A DNA stretch of 64,000 nucleotides, taken from contig VXAZ01001116.1 in NCBI GenBank assembly GCA_013399875.1, positions 909,783 through 973,782 of the forward strand, given 5' to 3'. How positions within the stretch are numbered: the stretch's first letter is position 1; every line of letters starts with the position of its first letter. A program made the position numbers and the translations under genes. Source of the DNA: Gymnorhina tibicen. Lineage: Eukaryota; Chordata; Aves; Passeriformes; Artamidae. The notes below the pieces were generated by a model, which made no database searches, had not been told where the DNA came from, and saw only the letters and a program-made list of their open reading frames with translations. Positions 47,701-60,916 of this stretch are shown one piece after another.

Positions 47701-50700
47701 CTGTGTCCAAACTGTCGTCATTGCTATTCATCTCACAGCTGCGCTTCAGAACTTTCACCTGCAAATGGGATTACAAATGCAATCATTAGTACAGATTCCC
47801 CAAGAAGCTTTCACAGTATTACAATTAGATTTCCCATTCTAGCAGCATCTAAATCAATATGATATGATTAGTTACTCTCGTGGATTACATGCTGCTGTAC
47901 AAAACCTTCACACACAGAAATCTGAGTAATTTAATCAGGCAGTAATGGATTCTGGGAATGCTCCCACTGTCTAGAAACTTAAAATCATTCTGTCTCTGTA
48001 ATAATTTGCCATTATGCACCTGAAGCTAAATTGCCTGACATACCTGACAGTGGACAGCAGTGATTAAAACAGGTCACATCTCATCAGCCAAAGTGGCAAC
48101 TCCCTCTGAATTCACTTTGAAAACTGAATTTGAGGGAGAAAAAAAAAAACAACCCACCTTTACTTGTTTTTCCTGGGCTATAAGTTAGGTTTTAAGCTGT
48201 CTCTTTAAATACATCTATGTGTGTATTTGTGTGTGTGAGAGAGAGAAAGACAGTGTAAGTGATATCCATTTCTCATCATTTTAGTCAAGGTGAGAGGAAT
48301 AGATGAACTAATGCTCCTGGGGAAATGCAGCAGACCAAGGCAGAAATGAGCACATCATTTTATTTCTCTGAAGATGCTCAGCACTGCTGAGCAAGATATT
48401 GGGAAGGAGGAATGTTTCTGGAAGGGTCTTGAAAGAAAAGAGTCCTTGGCTGCCATTGTCAGCAGCTCACAGGAGAGAGCAATGCTGTGTAAAGGAACCT
48501 GAGCTGCTGATAGCTGCTGTTCAGGAAAGGATTTGCACCTCATGTTTCCCCAGCTTGGATAAACAGCTCAGCCCTGCATCCCGGAGCTGCAGCAGCTCTC
48601 CTCTGCAGCCATCCTGGGACTGCAAACAGCCCTGAAAAACAAACCACCATGCTCGGCGCTGCAAGGCGAGGGGAAAACACACAAACCCAGGCATGGAGAA
48701 ACAGCTACAGCTTCATTTGAAAAATTTAGCCTGTATATTTCTAGGCAGAAAATACTCAGAAATGTGCTGCTGTTCATCTCTTATCATACCGATGTTCAAC
48801 AGCTTATGCCTAAGAAATACGAGCCATTATGTTACTGTTGAGGATATTCCTTTTTTTTACGGCACAGTTGCACTGAAATAGTCCTGTCCCATAGTGCCTG
48901 GGGACTCCTGCTTTTGAGGAGGATTTTTCCTATGGTAAATTGATATTTCAAAAAGCCAGTTGGCAAGCAAAGAAAGAAAAATAGCTATCCATGGAAATTT
49001 TTCTAAGCAATAATCACCAGTGAACTCTGCCCTCATTATAAAACTCTACCTAGCCTGACAAAAAAAAGCCCCATGATGCACATACACTTTTCACCTCTGT
49101 ATTCCCCATAATAATCTCGGCTATGTTGCTCTGTTCAGATATGCTGACCAGTGACAGTGTTACTCAACATCTTTTTAAGGGTAAAGTATGGTCTGTGTGC
49201 TGAGCCAGGCGTGGGGTGTGCCAGGGCTGCTCTGTGCCCAGAGGCACCACAGCACCAGCAGAGCCACATGTTGTGGCACTGCCAAAACCCCACTGACACT
49301 GCTGGGCACATTAGTCCTCCTGACAAGAGGCTGTTGAACAAATCTCTTCTTAATTCCTTATTGGAGGTGCTGAAGGAAATCTGTAGAGGTCATTAACCAA
49401 AGGAATTGGTGCCGGTGGCATTTGGGCAGGGGGAGGAGGGTGCTGACAAACACCTGGTCATGGCCACTCGTTCACTGTGCAGCCCACAGTCCACCACTGA
49501 AAGGAAAGGCTGACATTTACTGCAGGCTGGAGACTGGACCACTGCATTACCATTAATAAACAATAAAGCTATTAAGGCATATTAAAGCTTGGCAATGAAC
49601 TTGTCATAATGGATGATCTATAAATCAATATAAACAGCAGTGACAGGCAGTAATTGAATTCCAGTGGTCCCTCATAACATGCTAAATATGAAGGGACATG
49701 ACATGCTGAAAATAAAGTAAGAAAGCTGAAAAACTGATAGCATTAACGTTCTCCTGGTGAAACGTGGCATCGCTTTAGCCCTTAATGGGGATCAAACTGT
49801 GAATACGTATTGACTTCTTCTTTTAAAACAAGAAAATGGCCACATATATCTGAGACTTCCCAATTTAGAAATGGCTGCTCAAAAAGTTCACAGCCGCGCT
49901 GGATGTCACTGCCACAGAGCAGCAGACAGAGCCCTCCTCCAATGGGTTCATTAGCAGGACTTCTTGCTTTACTTGGGTAGGAAGAAGGATGGGGTTTGTA
50001 CAATCCAGAAAGCCTCTGAAGTTGATTCATCCGTTTTCATCTTCCATAAAGGACCAGCAAAAGCCCATTGGGCAGGAGAAGTTAATGGTAGCATGCTGCC
50101 AGGCCCTGGTGGCTATATATCTTTCAAATTCAAATATAACAAGCCAGGCCTCAAATATCAGCAGAGATCGAGACAATCAGAATGGAAAGAAATTGATGAA
50201 GTCGCAGCAAGCCTTTTAATGTAGATTCAAGTGACAGCAAATAAATCACGACAGCTTTTGTGGATGGAACCAGGGCCTCATTCTTTATTTTCTCTTCATC
50301 TGCTCCACTCAGTGAAGCCTTTCTTAGACGATTTTCTCAATTAAGCCCTATGCCACTGGAGTTCAGAAAATGCTGAAATGGAGGGTTTAGATATCTTACT
50401 GAGGATTATTTTCTCTGTGCCACCTCACTCACCTGTATTCAAAAATCATGGGAGATATTTGCATTTCAAGGGTGTCTCTGGGCACAGAGAGGGAAAGCTA
50501 GAAAAGAATTACATAAATGAGTGTCCATGTATGAGTGGTGGCCTGCTAATAAGGTCCTGAGTGGTTAAGAGTAGCAGAGATGGGACAGGGACTGGTCATC
50601 AGTGCAGAATCAGTGCAATAGCCAAAGAGCAGTGGGTGTGCCTGGCTTGGCTGCCACCACTGGGCTAAAACTGCTACATGGATAAAGTCCCTATCTAACA

Positions 50701-52439
50701 AGAGGTAGAACTTCATTAGGGCTACTCTGCACCATTGTGTCTTGAAAACAGCCCATGTTTGGAAGAGAGACAGGTGGGGGGAGGCATTTTCTGAGAGTTA
50801 CTCTGTTTAGACACAAAATTTAAAATTGAAATGGGAAAAGCCTGTAAGAAACAGATCAAGGAGGCAGCACTTTTTCCTTCTAAATATAATTTACTCTTTG
50901 AGGTCAGCCAAGACTCATCTGACCTATCTGATGTGCATTCTGTCTTCAGATTTGCCGAGCGTTTACTGATATAACATGAAAGGTTAAGGAAACCCATGAT
51001 AAAAAGTGTAAAACCTTTAGAGACGATCTGTAGCAATGTAAGGCACGCATCACCCATGCCTTGTGTGGAGACTGGTGAAGCAGGTCTCAAACAAAACAAT
51101 TTTGGCTGTGGGGATATTGAGGGTGCCTGTATCCAGCATCCTTGGCAACTCTTGTACACCATTTCCCCCCATTCCATCTTAACTCCTCAGTCAGGAGCTG
51201 TGTGTTGCCTTCCTGTGCCTTTAAACCTGCAGGAGTTGGGAAGCGTGGTGTGCACTCGTAGTACTGCCTTTAACCAACAGAACAGCTCTGACACATGGTC
51301 CACTGAAGTAGATGAACTTGCCTTGGCTTTTCCCTGCATTTGCACCATCCTTAATTTTTCTTACATGGAGATTTTTTACTGTCATTTAAAATATGAGAAT
51401 TTAGTCAACTGAATGCAGTGCTGATTAGCTCAGTATTATAATTGTGCTTCATGAACACATACTGCTTGTATGATACAGCTCTCCAAATTCCCATTACACT
51501 ATTAATCTAGGTTTTATGATACTTCAGAACTGAAGTGTCAGAAAACTATGATGTAAGTGGAAGAACTCACAGTGGCAGTTTTAAAAAGATGGGTTGTTAT
51601 GAAAGCAACAAAAAACCAAAAGCGAGCCTGTTTGCAAAATCCAGAGTCTGCTGGCATGCGAGAACAAGTAAAAACCAGATATGACATGGCAATAGCTGGC
51701 TTTTCAACACTGCCTACAGCATGTCACCATGCTGGGTTCAGGGCTATGTACTTGTTCTTCAGTGTAAATGGAAGAAATCCAGCCCTTTCCACTCAGATTT
51801 CCTTTCTCCAGCACCTGTAGGGGAAGAGAAGCACCCTGTTGTGATTCTGTTATTACACTATTCACATTTCCATTCATTGTTTTCTCAGTCACTACGCTCA
51901 GAGAAGGGTTTTGTACCATAACAGAAACCTTTACTCCCCAAATACTTACAACCCAGGGATGTTACAACATAAGCATCTCAGTCACTGCTGTATTTTGTTC
52001 TTGTGTAGTGTAATTGTACTAGACCTCTTGTGCTCAAGCAAGGCAGGACACAAACCTGCTCTGCAGACTCAGGGAGCAGAGAATTGCTCCACCCACCTTG
52101 CACTGCTGTGCACAAGCTCCCTGTCCATGTGTCCTCCGCAGCAATCCACACCTGGGTCAAGGAAAGAGGCATTGTAGAAAGAAAAATGGCTTAGAATAAA
52201 GTGACCAATGTTCAGATGAAGGCTTATAAGGAAGTGTGATAAATCTGTCTGTGCTTCATCTGTACTTGGAAGAAAACCAGGAAACAAGTTATTTTTTACG
52301 GGAATGCACCACCTCATTTTCTTATGAAATTATCATCTCCTTGCAAGGTACTAGAAAGGGATTTCCCAGGGGGATCTTGGTAGTGAGAAAGACACTAGGA
52401 ACCTTTCCAAAAGCTGTAGTTCCCTAGGCAGAGAAAGAG
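41717..52439. other. Unique non-coding sequence
   Basis: No gene is recognised. The longest frames (44168-44614 minus, 148 codons; 50722-51177 minus, 151 codons; 50996-51412 plus, 138 codons) lack recognisable domains and overlap frames on the other strand. A small duplication of TTTTTGATGGAATTTTT lies at 44120-44156, and a short CTTG/CTTC run near 45622-45646. The stretches 45880-46200 and 49540-49720 are candidate conserved elements (see findings). Confidence 0.5.
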
Positions 52440-52781
52440 CTTTCCTCTTCTCAGCCCCAACCCAAGTCCTAACCCATTTATGACCCCTACTCTGTATCTA
52501 TCCCTAATCTGAACCCTATTACTAGAGGAAAAGAAGGACTGCTTTTTTTTTTTTTTTTTTCTAATGTGAGTCTGGGAGAACTTCCCAACCCATGTTTAGG
52601 GTTAGGGTTGAAAGAGAAATGCCAGTTCACCCATGGCAGAGACTGAGATGGGGTTGCACAAGAGAAGCGGAGCCTTCAGAGATGGTAGCTGTGAGAAGTA
52701 TTTAGTATGAGTAATGGCCAGAGGAAAACTGCCAGTGGTTCAGCTATGGTTGGTTTAGGGTTGATATTAAGTTTAGGGTTA
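52440..52781. repeat. Scattered telomere-like motifs around a poly-T tract
   Basis: Left of the T run the sequence is CCCTAA-like (CCTAACCC, CCCTAATC, GAACCCTATT). Right of it, it is TTAGGG-like (TTTAGGGTTAGGGTTG at 52595-52610, then TTTAGGGTT at 52753 and 52772). The motifs are dispersed and degenerate. The order CCCTAA then TTAGGG is opposite to that left by a telomere-telomere fusion. Confidence 0.45.
52543..52560. repeat. Poly-T tract (18 bases)
   Basis: An uninterrupted run of 18 T residues. It could be the A-tail of a retroposed sequence on the minus strand, but no target-site duplication or recognisable body was found. Confidence 0.9.
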
Positions 52782-55700
52782 AGAGCAGAATAAAGTTCAG
52801 AGTTTTATTTGCAGTGGGGCTGAAAAAGAGCATCAAAAAGAGATCAAAGAATGCAGCAGCAAAATATTTCAGGTTCATCTGTCATACTAATCCTCACCAG
52901 CTACTAATGAGGTGGTGAAGAATGACTGACACATTGCTTAGATGCACCTCTGAGCCCAATGATGCCTCCTGACAGAGCAAAACACCTCCCAGGGGCCAGG
53001 TGCCCTTTCTCCAGCACTGGCCAACACACAAAGGACTGAGATTAAGAAACAAATGTCGTTTTCTTTCAGTATTGTTTAAAGACTGATTATTCACAAACTG
53101 TACTCTCTCTAATTTCTGACCAATAGCCAGCACTAGATCTGGCTCCTGAGTCAAACACAGCATGTTCTTGAAAATACAATACCAAAAAAGATGTTTTGCT
53201 CAGAGTGCCTAGAATGGAGCCTGACAGAAGGAAAATAGATGCTACTCAGACACAAACTTGCTGAAACACATTTCTGGTTGTCCCTCAGCTGGGTCTTTTC
53301 CCTTGTTTAAGAATAGCAGTATTTGGTGTCACCAGTCTCTGGAGGCTGCCTGACCAGAGCCTGATACTGCTCATCTGCCCAGGTGCAAAGGAGTGGTACA
53401 AGGCTGCTTTCACTGTCCCCATGGCTGCTCCTGCATACCAAAGACCTACTGACAAAAGCAAGATGTTTGATTCTTGCCAGCAGAAAGCGCTTGCAATCTT
53501 ATTGTTCCCTGGACACGAGGACAAATAGCTATTTACTGTGAACTGCGGACTCACTGCAAGAAATTAAATGTCTTTGGTGGTTACGAATGTAAATACACAT
53601 CTCTTCTTGAGATGAGACTCACAGATTCCAGGAATTGCTTTCTGCTTTACATTTTGGGTGAGTAGTCAACTCTGAGCTTGAAAAACATACAGCTTGAAGA
53701 GCATCTTTCCCTTCCTCTCCGTGATTGCTAGGCAAGGGATGGGGAAAGCAGGCTGAGTCCAGCTATGGCAAAACCCTTGGGAGGATATGCAAAGCTGTCT
53801 TTTTGATTACGTAATCCCTCTGCAAGCCCTTTGCCATTAAAATATGATTAAAAGCAGTGGCCAGGAGGAGTTCACCTTTAGAAAATGACACTTACAAGAA
53901 ATCACTTCTCAAACAGATGCTTGCCTGAGTCCCTGAGATGAAGAAGAGGTTTGATGGATAAGAAGGCAATATTAAAATGTCTCCTCACATAAGAAAACAG
54001 AATGAGAGCAATCATCAGAATTTATCAGCCTGAGAGGAGCAGAGTGTTTTCTTGGCACTGAAGGGACCCAGTACACTAAATCAAAACCAGAGCACAGGCT
54101 CACAAAAGAAAGAGACAGATGTCTCTGCCATATAAATACCACATAAATGAACTTTCTGGAAAGGGGATCCTATAGTAACACACACCATAGTGACACCTGA
54201 GAAAGACATAACCAAAAAAAGCAGAGCATGAAGTTGGTATCAGCACTGGAACTGCAGCAATTTTTGAAGGGTAATGGCCCATCTGCCAACCAGGTTTGGG
54301 GGTTATGGCTTTGATATTTTGCATCTTCTTCTTTGCAAAGCCCCAGTAACCTCCTCCTAACACCTGAATCAACACCCATGTATTTACAAATCACCCATTT
54401 TTAATTCATTCAGGCCAAAATGTTGTCCAGACTCATCCAAATCCTGCCTCCTGAGGGCAACAGGAGCTTCCTGGTGAGGAGAGAGTTGTGGTTCCTGGCT
54501 GTGTGCCAGGAAGATACTGCTATATCCATGACATATCGCAATGCAAGGCAGCAATATAACACTGCCACAGTTCCAGAAAATGCTCAGAAAATAAGCAGTG
54601 CCCTGAGAATGCCAGGCAGGACACCTCTCTTTTGATAATGTGACAAACATAAAAGCACAACCATAAACTTTCTTTTATGAAGATAAATTGAGTCTTAAAT
54701 CAGATCAGACTTGAGCCCAAACATGACTTTTACATGGCTGTTGAATGTAAAACATAAAACACTACTTCAGTTTCCTAATAGAGAGATACAGGCTGTGTAG
54801 GTCTTCCTTGGATGTAGAGGGGCAGAAAGGAATAATGCAAAGACCAAGGCTTTACAACAGCAGCCTGGGTGAAATACACATGGGAAGAATGGCTTAGTGG
54901 CTCTTTATGTTGGAATAAGCTCTAAGAGCATGCAGGCATCATTGGAGGAGGTCAAATACAAACCTCTCCTTGAGAACGGGTGAGCTGACATCATAGCCAT
55001 CTATGTTAACCCCTGGCACTGATTAGCCTATTCCACACTCTCTGGAAAAGCAGTCTGCAAATAGCATCAGGCCTGACCTACTTCTGCCTGCTTAGCTTCA
55101 AATTTCAGTGACTGGAGCTTTTCTGTGCTGGGTTTCTTCCAGCAAAATGTCGGACTTTTCTACCTTACTCTTCAGAGGCATTGGGTAAGCCCAAGGTCCC
55201 AAAATGTGCTCCTCTGAGCTGGAGAGGAGAAGGAGGGATAAGCTGTGGTGTGGGAGGGCACCCAGCATGCTGTGTGTTCACGACATCAAGTAAGTGGCAC
55301 TGGTGGAAAGGAGTGATGTTTTCAAGGCACAGCTTGCACATCCAGATGAAGACAGACTGCTTTTCACAGGCAGGGAATAGCTTTGTAAAGAGACATGGAA
55401 ACCTGAGCAACATGCTTAACAGCACATTTATTCAGTGAGGAGTATTATAAAAAAGTCATGTATGTTGAACTCATTTTAGTGCTCTGAAGGCTGAGAGGAG
55501 ATGGAGTGAATAGGTAAGGTCATCAGCTAACTCCAGAAAAAATCTTACTGCTGAAGCTCAAAAGCACTATGTTCTTTTTTACTGCTGAACTCTGCCTTCT
55601 GAGCAAGAATATTCAGGGAAATCTTGTGGAATACAAAAAGTTTCGTCCCTCAGATCTTCCAAGGATACATGTCACCTCTTTGTCCCAGTCATTAGGAATT

Positions 55701-58700
55701 AGGCTGCAATTGATACAGTCATTTGGGGAGTTAGAGTAAGATAATGAATTAATTAGTTTTAGTTTTTTATTTCATCGCTGTGACTTGACCATTAATCATT
55801 TCTTAACAGGACTTTTTTTAATCCCCCTACAGTCATACAAATTGAACATCAAATTTAAATGGAGCGGTAACATTACATGCTAGTCACAAGTAAGGAAAAA
55901 CCTCCAACTGAATATCTCCATGAGACAAAAGTAGCTGTACCACGGTAATATCAGGAATTTTCCTATTAATAAATAACACAGAAAAAAACCCCAAAACCAA
56001 CTTGCCATTAACTGAAACATGCCTTAACTGAAAAATTCTTACAAGATCCATCTCCTCAGCTCTTTATTATCCTGTTTCTATAAAGCAAGTGAGAATGCAA
56101 GTGCAGGCCCTTAACAATGTGTATTTTTCTGCTATGCTGTGTTCAACATTTTATACAATGCTTCATCCTTGAAAAGGAGCATGAGCTCCAGTTTAAATTT
56201 TTCCTCACAGCTATACTGGTGCCAGGAAAAACAAAGAAGACTTTAATTGTGTGGATTTGGGGTGTACTTTCAATATATAGATCTTAGTATAAATATATAC
56301 ATATCCTAGTATTTATCCTAATTCTCTTCGGTTTTGTACCATAATGTGTTTATTAAATCAACACATAGAAACTATTGTTAGGCAGATGGCAGAGTCTGGT
56401 CTTAATTTGATGAAGTAGTTGAAAAAGAAGGATGATTTCTCTTTGAAAATTACAGGGAATTTCTTTAATGATTTTGGGATTTCTTGTTGCAGCAAAATGT
56501 TGCAGCAAAATTCACTACAGCCTGTTTTTTATACAATTCCATTAAAGAAGATTAGGAGATGAAAAAATTGCTTATTCAGACAAGACACAGAATGTGGATT
56601 TTTTTACTGCTGGGGAGTCTTGGGAAAGCTTCTGCAGTGACCACTTTTGCAAAAACAGCAAATTCATCCAGATTTGACAGGTAAACTACATGTGAGTAAC
56701 GAAAGTACATATTCATGCACTGTTTGCACACAAATCCTCGACTGCATCCTTGAAAATCAGTGGAGCACTTCAACTCCTATAGCTATGTATAAAAGGGCTG
56801 AATAATTTTATGGTCAGCAATAACAGCATTTTTACTTTTGCAAATAAAGGAAATGTGGGTCAAGCAGAAATATGATTGCCACAGGCATTAAAAAGCAACA
56901 AGCACATATGTGTATGTGTAGCACCGTGTACTCAATCAGGTCCATAATTCTTGGATGGATAAATCATCAACTCTTCTGCTAATATTCAATTTCACATTCG
57001 TTTCCTTCAGGTGAGGTCTGCTCTGTTGAATCCTAGGGGCAGGTGAAGGCACTGCCACCCTGAGCAGCCAGACCCCAGCACTGGGTGGGGAAGGTTGCAG
57101 GCTGTTTAGGGCCACTTAAGAACAAATTGATTGATTGAGACACTTCTCTGTCTCTCCTTGGCTTTTGCAGGGAACAAAGCAGCTCCAGGGGAACATGAAG
57201 GACACGTAACACTGCCCTTTTACCAAGGATATGGGGATCCAGTGTGAGGTTTGTGGGACTTCTACCTACCCTTCCAGTCTTCTTCTTGGCAGGACACAGA
57301 GCTCAGGTGTGGCCCTACTTGGTGTACTAGCCTTGTTCCCTGGGAAGTGGGACATTCTGGCTTCTTGGCTCTATAGTATTGACACAGCTGAACCATTGGC
57401 CAGTAATGTGTCCTAAATAGCAAATATAGGGACCTAGATTGTTCAGGCATATTAGACAGTCATTTAATGAGGCACTAGGACACACTGAAAAATCTTCTGA
57501 ACATCAACCAGGAATGTCTCAGGTGGACCTGATTCTGCCTTGGCAACGAAGAAGGGCTGGGTAATGCCTAAGGTGTCAGCCTGGACTCTGCCTCTATTTC
57601 AAAGTGTGGTATTCAGATCACAGATGAATAGTGAGTAACAAGTGAGTAACTGAGTCCTGACTCTGCAGCCTAGAACTCAGTAGAGTCATCCAACCCTGTA
57701 TCACTCTTTCCTCCTCCTCCTTGTTTGCTTGCCACTGATGTTCTCCACAGATATGTTTGCAGGAGCAGAAATGTATGGTGAATCACTGCAAATTAACCTA
57801 GAAGACACTTCACTCTTGGCCTGCTTTGAAGAGGAATTGATTTTTAGTGATGTTCACATGGGCAACAGGGCCCCCTTGGGTCTCAGGAAGGCTGGAGGAT
57901 CTTCTCCCTCCCAGCAGAATGCCCAGGAATATAGCACAGGACAGAAACAAACGAGACATTTCTCTCTGATAGTATTAACTCTGATAATAATGTCGCCAGC
58001 CCAAGAGAGAATATATTTCTCTTTCACAGACTGAAATAAAAAGTTAGCATTTTGAGAGCTTTGCATACATTACAGGAATTAGACATACTGCACCACAAAC
58101 ACTGCTGTGCTGCACAGGGCCTCTGCAGTGCTTGGGATCTATGGGTCCATAAATCAGACACTCCGGAGAGCACAAGAGGGTGATCAGTCCTTCAGCACCA
58201 CGTGGTGTGGGAGGCACAGTTCACTCCTGATGGCAGCATGGCTGTACAGCTCAGAGCTACCTGTGGGAGCTGGAGTTTACACCTGCAGCACAGGGGCCTC
58301 AGGGACATGTGGCCCAGGCATTCAGCAGCAGCTTCTTCAGCAGCTTTTGCCATTTTGAACAATGACCCTTCCCAAACAGGCTCTGCTCTCTTTTCCCTGC
58401 CATTCCAGCTGCAGCCAGCATGCTCCAGTGAAGCCAGTGGAAAAATGCACAGTTGTTTCCTCTGCACTGCTGTGCTTGGAGCTGTACCAGGACAAGGGAG
58501 CAGATCCACATGCTCCCTTCGTGTGCCCAAGGAATGCTGGTCCAGAGACTGTAACTGAACCTTATCCAGGGTTATACAGGAGCTGAACTTTAAACTGAAG
58601 TTTCTTCCCTGTCTTGCTCCAACAGTCATGGAAAGGCACAGCAAAGTAGCTGGTGACTCCCTTGGCACAGGACTGGATCTCTACAGTGCAAATCATCGAT

Positions 58701-60882
58701 TTCTTTTCCTAAGAGGACAGCAGGAGGCCAGCAGTTTAAGTGACTTGACTTAGTTGCTCACATGCAGAAAGAATTAATTTGCAATGGCTGTAAAGCAGCA
58801 GGACAGCCAGGTGCAATCATGAATCTCGGCAGCTCTTCATATTTATATTAGGCCCTTTGCAGCTGCTCTAGAGGCGCCTCACTAACTCTGAACTTCCCCT
58901 GAATACCAAGTGACTATGGCTGCATGCAGTGCACTGTGCCTCCTTCCAAGAACACACAGACATAGCAGAAAAAGATAAAATAATCAGAGGAAGTGGTTGG
59001 AAAGTTTTTCCATTTGGAGAGAAAAGGGATTCTTCTCCCTCAAAAGCAGTGTGAGAGGATGGGATAGCCTAAATCAGGTGTCTTCCGCAGTCAAGTCAGG
59101 GCTGTCACATATCCAGGAGCAGAACAGCGCAGTTTGTTACCCCTGCCAAGAGCTGGAAAACTTGTTTTTAATCCAGTTTTAGAAGCAGAAAGCTATTTAT
59201 GTCTTTGTACATATGCATTGTAAGCAAGTGAGACACACCAACAGAAGAATGTACATGCACCTGGGCATGCGCCTTAGAGAGTGGTGATGGAACACAAATG
59301 CTATGAATTTACAGAGTTCGGATCCAGCCTCTCCCCAGAACTTTGTCACTTGTTGGACTGCTAGCACAAGTAAGGTTGCCTGAATTAGGTGATTCATGCC
59401 CCATTCCCTAAATGGCTGGTCAAATTTTGTGCCAAGATTTATGTGTTTGGGGTTATGGACCACACTTGTGCACCTTCATCTGTGCTTGTGTTCCGGTGTC
59501 TTCTAGGTATGCATGGGCTACGTTTGGCTCTAATGCATCCTTGAATCTTTTGATTCTTGTTTTTCTTCATCCTTGTGACATGGGGTGGCACACATGGGTG
59601 TGATGGAGTCATCCAGGCACTTAGGCACATGGCCTACATGTAGCTGGGTGGATGAGTTGACGTTTCCCTTGCTTGAAATCTATCTCCTGATTACAAGTGG
59701 TTAAAAAGTTTGCACCATAAAGTTTTGACAGGTTGCGTCATTTTCATTAAATGTTTCATAAGGAGATTTGGCAGAAGGGGGACATTTCTTAAAATTAAAC
59801 ATGGATGGGGCTCTGATTTAGTACATGAGACACAAGACATGAGCTTCTGCTTAGCAGCATCTGCAGTGAAAAGCTACGTGTAGAGCAAGGTGATCAGCAC
59901 GGACCTTCTCCAGGAGGAAGGACCCCAGCTCTCAGCATATGCCAGCACCATGCTACCATCTCTAATACATGCTACATTATGGTGTGCAACAGAACCCCAA
60001 AAAAATTTTAAATTATGGTGAAATGAGACTAGTGGTCTCTGGTTAAATGTCCACTGACAGCGTGCTCTCTGCCCATCCTCATGTGTCAGCATAGGCTCAG
60101 GAGGCCTCGTGGGGACCAAGCTCCAGGCCAGAGGAGGTCTGCAGCCATCTGCCCCATCCCAGAGCATTCAGGGGGCGCAGCAGCACTTTAAAACATGTCT
60201 AAAGGAGTCTGGGGAAGAAACCACAGGCTGTAAGCTGTTAGCAGAGAGGAATGGATGCCTGGACACAGAACCAGGCAGCATAAGCCAGATTGAAGCGGAT
60301 CCACATGTGTAAGTTTATCTAAGACTTGGAAAAGCTAAAGAAAAGTTCAGTGTCACGGAGTCAGGGTGAGCAGCAGCCAACATGATTGAAAAGCAAGCAA
60401 GCAATAAATAGAGTAGCTACCTATTCTGTGCCCTGGAGACACCAGCCAAGCTGGCTGGCCTTGGCCGGCAGCCTGAGCGATGCCAGGTGTGAGCTGTATC
60501 ACTCTCACTCCTTGGCTCTCTGTATTCTCATTTTCAGTGCTTAACTAGATGCTCTATATCAGCATGCTGGTGCATTTCCTCACTCACATACACTTCTCAG
60601 GTGTGTACTTTATATCAGAAAGCTTATACTCCTTTGAAGGAATATAAAAAAGTCATGCCACAGGTTTGTCCTTCCAACATCCAGTATGTGCATCTGCCCC
60701 TGTTGCTATAATGATATTCAAATATGACACAGAACTGAGGGACAACTTTTAATTTGAGTGAAAGACAGAAGTTCTTTATCCCATAGCCTCAAGGGACCTA
60801 TGTCCTCCAAGGCTATCCCACCCACTAGCAGTGTACCCAGCCCTGCTCTTCTCCTTCTAAACTTCCATCATGTTATTATTTT
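52782..60882. other. Unique non-coding sequence
   Basis: No gene is recognised. The patch 58192-58668 is open on both strands (158 codons minus, 118 codons plus) but shows no domain. Frames at 57729-58034 and 59874-60167 are likewise unrecognised. The part 55680-55860 is a candidate conserved element. Confidence 0.5.
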
Positions 60883-60916
60883 ATTCAGTGTTTTAGGGCA
60901 TTCAGTGTTTTAGGGC
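60883..60916. repeat. Perfect 17-base tandem duplication
   Basis: ATTCAGTGTTTTAGGGC occurs twice in direct succession with no mismatch, indicating a very recent slippage duplication. Confidence 0.97.

Noticed and set aside
50722..51177. 151-codon minus frame
   Set aside because: No motif or family resemblance, and a 138-codon plus frame overlaps part of it.
58192..58668. Overlapping 158-codon (minus) and 118-codon (plus) frames
   Set aside because: Both strands are open because the patch is GC-richer. Neither product shows a domain, repeat or family signature, and no splice or promoter context supports one.
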